In this document: piece by piece, positions 41,828 through 51,537 of the stretch
How the letters are laid out: every line of letters begins with the position of its first letter
How positions within the stretch are numbered: position 1 is the first letter of the stretch
Origin: an uncultured Flavobacteriales bacterium
Lineage (GTDB): Bacteria > Bacteroidota > Bacteroidia > Flavobacteriales_D > Crocinitomicaceae
Reading direction: 5' to 3'
Assembly: GCA_903939755.1 (NCBI GenBank)
Contig: CAJAII010000006.1
Location: forward strand, 23,444 to 87,443
Length of the DNA stretch: 64,000 nucleotides
The notes under the pieces: model-generated
Databases searched by the model: none
Told to the model about the DNA's origin: nothing
The model's input: only the letters and a program-made list of their open reading frames with translations
Translations under genes and position numbers: made by a program

Positions 41828-42279
41828 TCTTCGATAATTTCTATCGCTTCGATTACATCACCTTGTTGAATGGCATCAATTACATCAAACCCTTCCGTTA
41901 CTTTACCAAAACAAGTATGCACTCTATCTAAATGAGAAGTATTATTTCTTGAATGACAAACAAAAAATTGAGAACCTCCAGTATTTCTTCCAGCGTGAGC
42001 CATTGAAAGTACTCCACGATCATGGTATTGATTCTCACCAGTTAATTCACATTCAATTTGATAACCGGGTCCTCCAGTTCCTGGCATACCTTTTTCTCCA
42101 GCGCGAGAATTTGGACAACCACCTTGAATAACAAAATCTGGTAATACACGATGAAATGCTAAACCATCATAATACCCCTTTTGAGCCAATCCAATAAAAT
42201 TTGCAACTGTTTTTGGGGCATCTTTTTCAAAAAATGTTACGAGCATATCGCCCTTCACCGTTTTAATAATTCCTTTCAT
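41824..42279 (-). CDS. Peptidylprolyl isomerase (cyclophilin)
   Basis: 151 residues, no signal peptide, so cytoplasmic. It catalyses proline cis-trans isomerisation. Motifs: [26 protein letters not shown] (active-site Arg in FHR), [29 protein letters not shown] and the final [15 protein letters not shown]. The length is that of small bacterial PpiB-type cyclophilins. Confidence 0.93.
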   Translation of the reverse strand: MKGIIKTVKGDMLVTFFEKDAPKTVANFIGLAQKGYYDGLAFHRVLPDFVIQGGCPNSRAGEKGMPGTGGPGYQIECELTGENQYHDRGVLSMAHAGRNTGGSQFFVCHSRNNTSHLDRVHTCFGKVTEGFDVIDAIQQGDVIEAIEIIED

Positions 42280-42428
42280 TCTATTATTTTTTTGGCAAAT
42301 TTATGAATATATTACTAAATATTCATCATTCTGTTGAAAACTACGTTGAAAACACTCTGAAAGAAGTTGATTTCAACATTATCCGAATATTATCTTTGTG
42401 AATAGGCATTCTGAAAAATAAAGAATTT

Positions 42429-42965
42429 ATGTTCGGATCATTGATCAAAAAGAAATTAACGGATAATCAAGTAGCGAATATATTTATTAACGCGCTGTTC
42501 GATTCAGTTGATAATGGCTTCAGTATTATTGCACAATGGATCAATGAAGATCCAGCGTTTAATGAATCTCCTAAAATTGATGTTGCTAACAATAGTGAAT
42601 TTGCACTCATTGTAATTGTTGGAAATCTTTCTTTGATTGATAGCACCTTCGAAACGAGCCAAGCAGAAAGGGTGGAGAAACTTATTTACGAGAAATTGGC
42701 CAAAATTTACGAAATTTCAGAATTAGACATTCGCAATATCATTAAAGAATACCGCAGTTTCATTAACAGAATTAATATGCCATCAAAAAATATGATTTAT
42801 GGCATGTCAAAAGCGGTGTTTTTTAAATATAATTTAAACGAATACCAAGACGAATACTTCAAACGCATGCAAGTACCGAATCCATTATTTCTAAAAAGAA
42901 TGGATGAGATAATGGGGAATTACTTGTGGAATTGGGATGCTTTCTTTAAGAAGTATAAATTATAA
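42429..42965 (+). CDS. Conserved hypothetical protein
   Basis: 178 residues, no signal peptide or membrane segment. Mixed helices (NQVANIFINALFDSVDNGFS; YEKLAKIYEISELDIRNII) with an aromatic C-terminus (GNYLWNWDAFFKKYKL). I do not recognise the family. It stands between the divergent cyclophilin gene and the convergent transporter cluster. Confidence 0.68.
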   Translation: MFGSLIKKKLTDNQVANIFINALFDSVDNGFSIIAQWINEDPAFNESPKIDVANNSEFALIVIVGNLSLIDSTFETSQAERVEKLIYEKLAKIYEISELDIRNIIKEYRSFINRINMPSKNMIYGMSKAVFFKYNLNEYQDEYFKRMQVPNPLFLKRMDEIMGNYLWNWDAFFKKYKL

Positions 42966-43079
42966 TTCTTTACTATTTCACAAAACAAAATCTGACTGAT
43001 CACTTTCTTACCACAAAATCTTTTTGTCATGATTTTAAATAAAAATACATGCCAAAAAGGGATTCATTTCCTATTTTTT

Positions 43080-43125
43080 CGCTGGATTACATCCAGCGCT
43101 AAAAATAGTTAACCCCTCAGGGGTT
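43080..43125. repeat. Twin hairpin repeat
   Basis: Two adjacent perfect palindromes: CGCTGGA-TTACA-TCCAGCG (43080-43098) and AACCCC-TCA-GGGGTT (43111-43125). Pairs like this recur in Bacteroidota intergenic regions (from memory). They could terminate transcription of the convergent neighbours, but neither has a clean T-run. Confidence 0.6.
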
Positions 43126-43169
43126 ATGTAATAGATTGTATTATTATTAAGACCAATCTATAAACAAAA

Positions 43170-44648
43170 TTACTCAACACCTTTCATCAATTTCTTTAGG
43201 AAAGGCGCAACGATGATCACCACTACTCCTGTAATAATTCCGTAGATCGCTAATTGATGATATCCTTCTGTATATAAATTCAACTTCACAGTTGCACTGG
43301 CGTACTTATTTGGAGAGGCCATGCCTGCACCAAGAATTCCGGCTACATATTGCCCATAAGCGCTTGCCAAAAACCATAAGCCCATCATAACCCCCCAAAG
43401 TTTTTTCGGAGAGAGCTTTGTCATTAAAGAAAGTCCAATTGGAGACAAGAACAATTCGGCAATTGTAATCACAAAATACGCTGCAGTGAATACTAGTAAT
43501 GATGCCTTACCATTGGCATCCGCAAAAAATCGGTTCGCATAAAATACATAGAAGGCGCCACCAAGAAATAGAAAAGCCATTCCAAATTTCACAAAATAAT
43601 TAGGTTCCATTTTTTTTCGCTTCATCCAAAGCCATAACAAGCCAATTAACGGACTAAACAATACAACGAATAAAGAATTAGACGAATTATTAATCACATT
43701 AGGATCCATACTGAAAAAGAATAGATCACTGTGCAGATTGTCCTTTGCGAATAAACTTAAAGATCCCCCACTCTGCTCGAAGAAAGCCCAAAATAAAATG
43801 GATAATAAAATAAAGACAAGGGCCGCTAGCATTTTTTTATTTTCAACCCAACCCAACTTCAACATTTCATAAATTAAATAAACCAATGTTGCTGGACCGA
43901 TAACATACATGAAAATATCTGTGTAACGGGTATTGGTTATCATCAGGTAAATACAAGGGAGAACTAAGATAGATCCAGCATAAACCATCCATTGATTTCT
44001 TTTTGCATTAGCTGGTTTTTCTGTTATTGGTGCCAACCCGATAGGACCTAGGTTTGCTCGAGTAACCAGAAACGTAATCAAACCAACAATCATAAATCCA
44101 CCTGAGAGTAAGAAAGCCATGTCCCAGGAATACATCTTACCCACAAAAACACAAATAGCACCGCCGAAAAGTGCGCCGACATTAATTCCCGCATAAAACA
44201 ATCCGAAACCAGCGTCGCGACGGGCATCACCTTCTTTATACAACTCCCCCACCATGGTTGAAATGTTAGGTTTGAAAAAGCCAGTTCCAATAATTAGTAA
44301 ACAAATACCATAATAAAAATAATGCTCCGCTGAAATGCCCAAAACAACACTACCTGAAATCATCAAAATCCCACCCCAAAGCAATGATTTTTGGAACCCA
44401 AGAATCTTGTCCGCAAACAAACCACCAATGAATGTAAAAGCATAAACAAACGCTTGAATCGCACCGTATTTCAGATTGGAATCTTTATCACTAAGTAATA
44501 ATACATCCACCATAAAAATCGTTAGCATTCCTCTATTTCCATAGAAACAAAAGCGTTCCCACATTTCTATAAAAAACAAGTACCACAATTGCTTGGGGTA
44601 CTTGCCTTTAAAATCTTGAATTTGTTCTAGGGTTAATTTATTTTCCAT
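43170..44648 (-). CDS. POT family proton-dependent peptide transporter (third of three)
   Basis: 492 residues with about 12-14 membrane segments. POT transporters import di- and tripeptides with protons. The TM1 signature EMWERFCFYGNRG is present, then GFFKPNISTMVG and FYAGINVGALFG. TM7 has the acidic FFEQSGGSLSLFA motif. The C-terminal half includes ELFLSPIGLSLMTKLSPKK. It follows the middle POT gene by 1 bp, so the two are co-transcribed. Confidence 0.9.
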   Translation of the reverse strand: MENKLTLEQIQDFKGKYPKQLWYLFFIEMWERFCFYGNRGMLTIFMVDVLLLSDKDSNLKYGAIQAFVYAFTFIGGLFADKILGFQKSLLWGGILMISGSVVLGISAEHYFYYGICLLIIGTGFFKPNISTMVGELYKEGDARRDAGFGLFYAGINVGALFGGAICVFVGKMYSWDMAFLLSGGFMIVGLITFLVTRANLGPIGLAPITEKPANAKRNQWMVYAGSILVLPCIYLMITNTRYTDIFMYVIGPATLVYLIYEMLKLGWVENKKMLAALVFILLSILFWAFFEQSGGSLSLFAKDNLHSDLFFFSMDPNVINNSSNSLFVVLFSPLIGLLWLWMKRKKMEPNYFVKFGMAFLFLGGAFYVFYANRFFADANGKASLLVFTAAYFVITIAELFLSPIGLSLMTKLSPKKLWGVMMGLWFLASAYGQYVAGILGAGMASPNKYASATVKLNLYTEGYHQLAIYGIITGVVVIIVAPFLKKLMKGVE

Positions 44649-44649
44649 A

Positions 44650-46308
44650 TTAATTGATTCCTTTTTCTTTCATTACTTTATTAAGCTGTTTTAAGAGTAC
44701 AAACATCAGCAAAGATGCAAGAAGTAATAAGCCAAAATTAATCCAAAAGAAATCGGCTTTATCGTTATAGGTATCCCATAAACTTGCCAATACACCACTT
44801 AATTTATTTCCAATAGAAGTGGATAAAAACCAGCCGCCCATCATTAAAGAGGTGATATTAACAGGACTTAATTTGGAAACAATAGAAAGCCCCATGGGAC
44901 TGAGAAATAATTCACCAATTGTAATTATTCCATAATTAGCAACTAACCACCAAACGCTCACTTTTTCAGAACCATTCCCTCCTATTTGCACGGCTGCCAC
45001 CATAACTAAAACAGATAAAGCAGATATAAGCAAACCAAATGCTATTTTAGTTGGCGTACTGGGTTCCTTTTTCCTCCTTCTCAAAAAAGTAAAGAAAGCA
45101 ACAACAAGAGGCGTCAAAATAATTACCCAGCCAGGATTAATGGACTGACTTAAATTTGTTGCCCAAAGAGAAACCGTAGATCCTTCCTTCGGCAATTTTT
45201 CTTTCGCTACATTTCTAAAATAAATGGGATAACCCATCTCTTTTTCAACTACACCATTTTTCTTTTGAAGTCGAAAACCCTCATCATACAAGTCGACTGA
45301 ATCTGCTTTATAAGTGACTTCTTTAGCAAACTTAAGTCCATTAAAAACCTGCTCCGTCTTTCCCGATATCTCCCTGTCTGTATAACGATCAGCCCAAGTA
45401 TTTAAGGCCGAACCATTTAATTTAAAGACAGCCCAAAATAAAATAACCACCGAAAATATTGTCAGTAATGCACCTATTGGACGCTTATCTTCCACTTTAG
45501 CTTTCACATATAAACTTCCGTAAAAAAAGATGACTGGAATACAAGCAAAAATAAACGCATCGGTGCTATCGGATCCAAAAATATAACTATCCGAATTTGT
45601 TGCCGATTGCACCCCTTTCAGCAGCCAACCAATGGCACCAAAAACAACCGATGGCAATAGAATGTAGAGTACAATTTTGTAAAAAGGCATATCACCTTCT
45701 TGTGTCCCTTTTTTCTCTGTTTTATCCCCGTAGTATTTTGTCCCTAAAAGAAAAATGCAAACCCCAACAAACATTCCTAATCCGGCAGCCATAAAGGCGT
45801 ATTGCCAACCTAATAATATTTGTAATGCGGCACCGAAAAAATTACAAATAAACGCCCCAATATTTATCCCCATATAAAAGATATTATACCCTTCGTCTTT
45901 CTTGTCCTTAAATTTCTCATCATTGTAGAAATTACCTAAGAGCGTTGAAATATTGGGCTTAAAAAATCCATTACCAACAATAACGAGCGTCATAGCGATG
46001 TACAACATGGTAGTGTTGTGAATCCCCATCATAAAATAACCTGCCCCCATCATTAATCCACCAATCACAATCGATTTTTTGTAGCCGAGATAACGATCCG
46101 CTATTAATCCACCGATAAACGGTGTTAAAAAGACCAGAGCAATAAAAGTTCCGTATAAGTCAGACGCTTCTTTCTCGGTCATTGCAAAACCAGCTTCAAC
46201 GTCTTTGAGGTAGAGCGTAAAAATACCTATCATCAAATAATACCCGAAACGTTCCCACATTTCAGATAAAAATAAAAATGGCAGTGCTTTTGGGTGGTTC
46301 TTCCACAT
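44650..46308 (-). CDS. POT family transporter, divergent middle copy
   Basis: 552 residues. Family motifs are EMWERFGYYLMIG (TM1), GNGFFKPNISTLLGN, FYMGINIGAFI and ELFLSPMGLSIVSKLSP. It differs from its neighbours in two ways. The TM7 acidic/Gln motif is replaced (FKLNGSALNTWA in place of FEQ), and about 60 extra polar residues follow TM7 (ADRYTDREISGKTEQVFNG onward to about NLSQSINPGW). The proton-coupling or substrate range may therefore differ. It sits 1 bp upstream of the third copy and 92 bp downstream of the first. Confidence 0.88.
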   Translation of the reverse strand: MWKNHPKALPFLFLSEMWERFGYYLMIGIFTLYLKDVEAGFAMTEKEASDLYGTFIALVFLTPFIGGLIADRYLGYKKSIVIGGLMMGAGYFMMGIHNTTMLYIAMTLVIVGNGFFKPNISTLLGNFYNDEKFKDKKDEGYNIFYMGINIGAFICNFFGAALQILLGWQYAFMAAGLGMFVGVCIFLLGTKYYGDKTEKKGTQEGDMPFYKIVLYILLPSVVFGAIGWLLKGVQSATNSDSYIFGSDSTDAFIFACIPVIFFYGSLYVKAKVEDKRPIGALLTIFSVVILFWAVFKLNGSALNTWADRYTDREISGKTEQVFNGLKFAKEVTYKADSVDLYDEGFRLQKKNGVVEKEMGYPIYFRNVAKEKLPKEGSTVSLWATNLSQSINPGWVIILTPLVVAFFTFLRRRKKEPSTPTKIAFGLLISALSVLVMVAAVQIGGNGSEKVSVWWLVANYGIITIGELFLSPMGLSIVSKLSPVNITSLMMGGWFLSTSIGNKLSGVLASLWDTYNDKADFFWINFGLLLLASLLMFVLLKQLNKVMKEKGIN

Positions 46309-46400
46309 AAGTAAAGTCTATATTAGTGAATCACATGAGCGTGTCAGGAGTCAAACAATAATCTTAAGTCAAAATTTTATAATTTCTCCTTGAATTAAAA

Positions 46401-47924
46401 CTATTGAACCTCGACGTGATCATTATGCATCCTTTTCTCTAACCAAGAACTAAGGAAGAATAAGATGGCCGCTGCAATACCAGACATCAAAATAAACAGG
46501 ACGAAGAACTCATATAAGTTAGTGATTTGAAAACCTACGAAGGAGGTAGCGCCGCCTTTTCCATCTTCACCTCCAGGTATTAAAGCACTTAAAGTTCCTG
46601 CAAATTTATTTGCAGCTGCATTAGCCAAAAACCACGTTCCCATCATCAAAGAAGATAGTCGAAGTGGTGCAAGTTTTGATACCATAGACAAACCAATTGG
46701 AGATAAGCATAATTCCCCAATCGTATGAATTACATACAAACCGATTAACCACCACATAGATACTTTTTCGCCCAAACCTAAACCTTTAACCGCAATAGCA
46801 ATTACTACATACCCTAAAGCAACTAGGCCTAAACCTATAGCCATTTTTTTAGGGGAAGATGGCTCCAGTTTTCTGGCATATAAGAAGCCCCAAATAATAG
46901 TCATAATTGGTGCAAGTGCAATAACGGCTAATGGATTTACAGATTGAAAATAAGATGCCGGCATTTGCCAACCAAACAAGGTTCTTTCAGTTTGTCGGTC
47001 TGCAAATAGTGTTAATGAAGCACCAGCTTGCTCAAAAGCACCCCAAAAGAATATGACAAAGAAGGCAAGTATAAATATTACAGAAATGCGTTGTATTTCA
47101 ATTTTTGTCAAGCTTTTATCAGTAAGAATTAGAACTGGCATCAACACCATCGCACCATAGATAAAATAACTTATGATGTCCACATTACTTTTAAATAGTT
47201 GTTTAAAGTTCAACATGAAGAAAATAATCATTATCGAACCTATGATCATTCCGATACTTTTTGTATCTAATTTCTTGACTGGAAGTCCAATGTGTTTTCC
47301 CTCTTCAGATATAAGGTATTTTTTCTGTCCCCAAATAAATGCCACAAGGCCAATTAACATTCCTATTCCCGCGCATAAAAAACCCCATTTAAAATCCATC
47401 GATCCACAAATGAGCGGAGAAAAGAAAGCACCGAGGTTTATCCCCATATAAAATATGGTAAAAGCGCTATCAATTCTTCGATCATTAGCCGGGTATAATT
47501 GCCCTACCATGGTTGAAATATTGGGTTTAAAAAAGCCATTTCCAATGATTATTGATGTCAAGCCCATCCACATGAGCATTACTCCTCCGTCTGCACCTGC
47601 AGATGCGGAGAAAAACATAAAAAACTGACCAATTGCCATCAGTAAGCCACCAATAATGATACTGTGGCGATTACCAAGAAATTTATCACATAAATAACCT
47701 CCCAATAAAGGAGTCAAATAAACCAATCCCGTATAACTTCCATATATTTCTGATGCATCAGCATCTTTCATTAACAATACTTTAGTCATAAATAATATGA
47801 ATATGGCACGCATTCCATAATAACTGAAACGTTCCCACATTTCCGTAAAGAAAAGAAAGTATAGTCCTTTTGGATGCCCTGATCGTACTTGAATTTTATT
47901 CGAATTGTCTACTTTATTTCCCAT
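46401..47924 (-). CDS. POT family proton-dependent peptide transporter (first of three)
   Basis: 507 residues with about 12-14 membrane segments. TM1 has EMWERFSYYGMRA, then IGNGFFKPNISTMVGQ and FYMGINLGAFF; TM7 has FEQAGASLTLFA; TM10 region ELCLSPIGLSMVSKLAP. It matches the DtpT-like Bacteroidota members and is the first gene of the three-transporter run. Together with a peptide-rich lifestyle this fits a protein-degrading flavobacterium (inference). Confidence 0.9.
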   Translation of the reverse strand: MGNKVDNSNKIQVRSGHPKGLYFLFFTEMWERFSYYGMRAIFILFMTKVLLMKDADASEIYGSYTGLVYLTPLLGGYLCDKFLGNRHSIIIGGLLMAIGQFFMFFSASAGADGGVMLMWMGLTSIIIGNGFFKPNISTMVGQLYPANDRRIDSAFTIFYMGINLGAFFSPLICGSMDFKWGFLCAGIGMLIGLVAFIWGQKKYLISEEGKHIGLPVKKLDTKSIGMIIGSIMIIFFMLNFKQLFKSNVDIISYFIYGAMVLMPVLILTDKSLTKIEIQRISVIFILAFFVIFFWGAFEQAGASLTLFADRQTERTLFGWQMPASYFQSVNPLAVIALAPIMTIIWGFLYARKLEPSSPKKMAIGLGLVALGYVVIAIAVKGLGLGEKVSMWWLIGLYVIHTIGELCLSPIGLSMVSKLAPLRLSSLMMGTWFLANAAANKFAGTLSALIPGGEDGKGGATSFVGFQITNLYEFFVLFILMSGIAAAILFFLSSWLEKRMHNDHVEVQ

Positions 47925-48212
47925 GGTTTTATTATTTTGTGTGAGCCGAATTTAATAATAATTGTTTACGATTGATTAAAAAATTATAAAAATGAGTTAA
48001 AGAAAATAACAAAACAAGAAATCTATTCTGCTTTTCACCTTCTATTATTGCATGATAATGTTCCCAAATCACACTTATTAATAAGTCGATGCATTAGTTA
48101 TACCAAATCATAAAACGCTTTTAATTAACCTGCTAAACAAGATTAATTTTCTGTTATGAAATGTTATACTTTTCCTTAACTTTACATTTCAAATCAACTA
48201 ACATTTTTTATT

Positions 48213-50228
48213 ATGAAAAAAACCCTTTTACTTTCATTATCTTTTTTTATCAGCTTTTTCCATTTCGGACAGCTATTCTCAGATAATTTTGACACGTATG
48301 CAGTTGGATCTTATTTAGGACCACAATCATTAACTTGGTCTACTTGGAGTGGTACCGAAGGTGCTGCTGAAGATGCGGTGATCAACAACATCCAATCCGC
48401 TAGCCCTTCTAACTCTATTTATTTATCATCAACGGGAGCAAATGGAGGTCCTCAAGATGTAGTGCTTAAGTTTGGACAATTATACAATTCTGGTATTTTC
48501 ACCCTTCAGAATAAATTTTATGTGAATACTGGTAAAAAAGCCTACTACAATATTCAAGGTGCCTTAACCATTGGAAATTTATGGGCATTGAACGTGAGTT
48601 TAAATGCAGGAAGTTTAATCATTGACGATGGCATTACCTCCAACCTAGTTTCAACCAACTACCCTGAAGCCACCTGGTTTGACTTAAAAATTGAAGCCAA
48701 CCTAACATTGCACGTATGGAAAGCATACGTTAACGGAGCTTTAGTTGGAACATGGACCAATGGGGTGAATACAGTAGCATCAACTGATTTTTTTCCCACT
48801 CAAAATTGTCAATTCTATATCGATGACGTAAGTTTTGATCACGTGGCCTACACCCTTCAAAATTTGAATGCGATGGTTTCACAATTAAGCGTAGGTGGAA
48901 ATATTGCTGGTCAAAATGTTACCCCATCTGTTTCTATATTAAATGCTGGGGTTACTGCAATTACCTCATTCAAAGTAGATGTTACATATAACGGAGCAAC
49001 ATACACTCAAAATATTACGGGCGTTAACCTGGCAAGTTTGGCAAGTTACAATGTCACTATGCCTTCCATGCTGTTGATTCCAGGAAGTCAAAATGTTGTG
49101 GCAACAGTTTACGATATAAACGGTGGTGTGGATAATGATCTAAGCGACAATGTACTTACTACGACAATTAACCCGGTTGTTCCTGCAGCAGGTAAGATGG
49201 TTGTGAGCGAAGAAGGAACAGGAACATGGTGCCAATGGTGTCCACGAGGAGCTGTTTTTATGGATGACTTTAAGCAAAAATACGATGGGTTTTGGGCAGG
49301 AATTGCTGTTCACAATGGTGATGTAATGACTGTAACAGATTATGATGCAGGAATTGGCGCTTTAATTTCTGGTTATCCAAGTGCTTTAGTGGATAGAGGA
49401 AATGAAGTAGATCCATCTGGTATGTCGCCAGACTTTTTTGCTCGATTACAAACACCTCCAGTAGCAACATTAGTTAACGGTGCTACATGGGATGCAACTA
49501 CAAGGATCTTAAATGTTTCTGTTAAAGCAACTTTCGCTTTACCTGCTACAAGCAGTTATAAAATGGCTTGTGTATTAACTGAGGATGCTGTAACTGGTGT
49601 TGGTGCTGCTTACAATCAATCTAATGCATATGCAGGAGGTGGAAATGGCGTGATGGGTGGTTTCGAAGCCTTGCCAAATCCTGTACCAGCAGCTCAAATG
49701 GTATACGATCACGTTGCACGAGTTATTGCGCCAAGTTTTACTGGATTTGCTGGAGCATTTCCTGCAGTAGTTAACGCAGGAGAAAATCACATTGTGAACT
49801 TTAGTTTTACATTGCCGGCATCTTGGGACGAAAATCAAATTAACATCATTGGAATGATCCTTAGCCCTAATGGCAAAATTGACAATGCAGGAACAGCTAC
49901 CATTGTTGAAGCAGTTGCCAATGGATATGAAAATGGAACTTTTGCTGGTATTTTTGATGCATTGCCTAATCAGTTGGATGCAGCAATAAAACTATACCCT
50001 AATCCTGCAACAGAAAAAGCAACGCTTGCTATTGATTTAAAAGAAGCGAAAGATGTTTCTATAGCACTTTACGATCTTAATGGAAACTTGCTAAAAGCTG
50101 CTACTTACGCTAACTGGCTTGGTTTATCAACCGTTGAAATGAACACAAATCAACTTAATGCTGGTGTTTACCTTGTAAAAGTTACTATTGGTGGAGAAAT
50201 CTCAACCAAAAGATTGGTGGTTCAGTAA
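48213..50228 (+). CDS. T9SS-exported Omp28-like thioredoxin-fold protein
   Basis: 671 residues with a signal peptide ending near FFHFGQ. The N-terminal ~190 residues look like a lectin/laminin-G-type beta-sandwich, then a CARDB-like Ig region (residues ~215-320). A thioredoxin-like Omp28 domain follows with the Cys pair in GTWCQWCPRG near residue 340. The last ~80 residues are a type IX sorting tail (LYPNPATEKATL ... LNAGVYLVKVTI ... KRLVVQ). PorU at the start of the window would process such a tail. A UUCG-loop terminator follows. Confidence 0.85.
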   Translation: MKKTLLLSLSFFISFFHFGQLFSDNFDTYAVGSYLGPQSLTWSTWSGTEGAAEDAVINNIQSASPSNSIYLSSTGANGGPQDVVLKFGQLYNSGIFTLQNKFYVNTGKKAYYNIQGALTIGNLWALNVSLNAGSLIIDDGITSNLVSTNYPEATWFDLKIEANLTLHVWKAYVNGALVGTWTNGVNTVASTDFFPTQNCQFYIDDVSFDHVAYTLQNLNAMVSQLSVGGNIAGQNVTPSVSILNAGVTAITSFKVDVTYNGATYTQNITGVNLASLASYNVTMPSMLLIPGSQNVVATVYDINGGVDNDLSDNVLTTTINPVVPAAGKMVVSEEGTGTWCQWCPRGAVFMDDFKQKYDGFWAGIAVHNGDVMTVTDYDAGIGALISGYPSALVDRGNEVDPSGMSPDFFARLQTPPVATLVNGATWDATTRILNVSVKATFALPATSSYKMACVLTEDAVTGVGAAYNQSNAYAGGGNGVMGGFEALPNPVPAAQMVYDHVARVIAPSFTGFAGAFPAVVNAGENHIVNFSFTLPASWDENQINIIGMILSPNGKIDNAGTATIVEAVANGYENGTFAGIFDALPNQLDAAIKLYPNPATEKATLAIDLKEAKDVSIALYDLNGNLLKAATYANWLGLSTVEMNTNQLNAGVYLVKVTIGGEISTKRLVVQ

Positions 50229-50250
50229 GAAAAATAAATCTGAAAATATA

Positions 50251-50275
50251 AAGGGGCTTCGGCCCCTTTTTTTAT
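50251..50275 (+). terminator. Rho-independent terminator with UUCG tetraloop
   Basis: AAGGGGC-TTCG-GCCCCTT is a perfect 7-bp stem with the stable UUCG loop, followed by a T-run. Confidence 0.92.
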
Positions 50276-50296
50276 GCCAAAAAGTTAATTTTGTAT

Positions 50297-51301
50297 ATGC
50301 AATTTTCAAAAGCCTTTGTTCGATTTAATTGGGCAGCCTTAGTAATGATTTATCTGGTGGTGATTGCAGGCAGTTTTGTTCGTATTAGCGGAAGCGGTAT
50401 GGGGTGCCCCGATTGGCCTAAATGTTTTGGGAAATGGATTCCACCAACCTCAGCCAAAGAATTACCAGCTAATTACAAGGAAATTTTTCTCGACAAACGA
50501 ACAAAAAAAGTAGAAAAATTCAATCGGCTTCTTAAGGCAATTGGCATGAAAAAAACGGCCGATAAGTTAAACGATGATCCTGACATCGATAAAGAGGAAT
50601 CATTTAACGCGAGAAAAACTTGGGTCGAATACATTAATAGATTAATAGGATTTATAGGCGGAAACATGCTCCTTTTTGGATTTGGCTGGTTTCTACTTTA
50701 TTATAGAAAGTCTCGCTTAACATGGTTAGCGGGACTAAATTGTATCGTCATTGGTATTGAAGCTTGGTTCGGATCAATAGTAGTAGCCACCAACCTTACA
50801 CCATGGACAATTACCATCCATTTATTACTTGCATTACTAATTATTGGAATTCAAATTTACATAATCCATAAAATAAGCCCCGTCCAATCTAAGAAGCTTA
50901 TTGCCGACAAGATGCTTTTAATGCTCGTGATAATTGTTTTTCTAATAACCTTTTATCAGTTGTTTTTAGGAACACAAGTAAGGGAATCTATTGATGAACT
51001 TACTAAACAAGGATTTGGCAGAGCATCCTGGACAGATAAATTAGGCTGGCCCTTCTACATTCATCGTAGTTTTTCATGGTTGGTGCTTATCGCCTTAACT
51101 TACATGGCGATCAAAAACGAAAAAAATTATAAAATTCAGCTTATTCGATCGGCATTTTTAATCTTAATAATAGAGCTAATTTCGGGAATTCTATTGGCAT
51201 ACGCGGACATGCCAGGCTTAGTACAAACATCCCATTTGATATTTGCCAGTATACTTTTTGGCATCTTGTGGATGGGGGTGCTAAGGATTAAAAAAGGTTG
51301 A
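50297..51301 (+). CDS. Heme A synthase (COX15/CtaA)
   Basis: 334 residues from the ATG at 50297. It oxidises heme O to heme A for cytochrome oxidase in the inner membrane. The hallmark RISGSGMGCPDWPKCFGKW is at the N-terminus, with about eight membrane segments and the heme-ligand histidines in later helices (TIHLLLALL, YIHRSFSWL, TSHLIFAS). A charged insert of about 60 residues after the CPDWPKCFG loop is typical for Bacteroidota members. TAATTTTG (50286-50293) lies 3 bp before the ATG. Confidence 0.93.
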   Translation: MQFSKAFVRFNWAALVMIYLVVIAGSFVRISGSGMGCPDWPKCFGKWIPPTSAKELPANYKEIFLDKRTKKVEKFNRLLKAIGMKKTADKLNDDPDIDKEESFNARKTWVEYINRLIGFIGGNMLLFGFGWFLLYYRKSRLTWLAGLNCIVIGIEAWFGSIVVATNLTPWTITIHLLLALLIIGIQIYIIHKISPVQSKKLIADKMLLMLVIIVFLITFYQLFLGTQVRESIDELTKQGFGRASWTDKLGWPFYIHRSFSWLVLIALTYMAIKNEKNYKIQLIRSAFLILIIELISGILLAYADMPGLVQTSHLIFASILFGILWMGVLRIKKG

Positions 51302-51537
51302 TTGCTAATAATTGGTTAGCACGCTATGAATTTTTCCTTTCTTTTTACTTGACAAAAAGAAACAAAAAGTAGCAATATGGACAATTTAGTCGGATGCTCC
51401 GACTCAACAATCATTTAGAAATAATCGTTATTAATAAAATTAGATTTTGATACTAATTTTCCATTGAACTATAACTAATAATTTCATTTAGCTCATAAAT
51501 TGCTAAAAAAAGTATAATTTTAATTAAAATATTATTT
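51302..51537. repeat. Intergenic region with small dispersed repeats
   Basis: No gene. It contains a purine/pyrimidine-rich stretch resembling other intergenic repeats of this genome (CTTGACAAAAAGAAACAAAA) and the hairpin GTCGGA-TGC-TCCGAC. The rest is AT-rich leader of the next gene. Confidence 0.5.

Noticed and set aside
47925..48212. 288-bp gap between the POT cluster and the Omp28-like gene
   Set aside because: AT-rich divergent promoter region; I see no gene, repeat or convincing consensus promoter to report.
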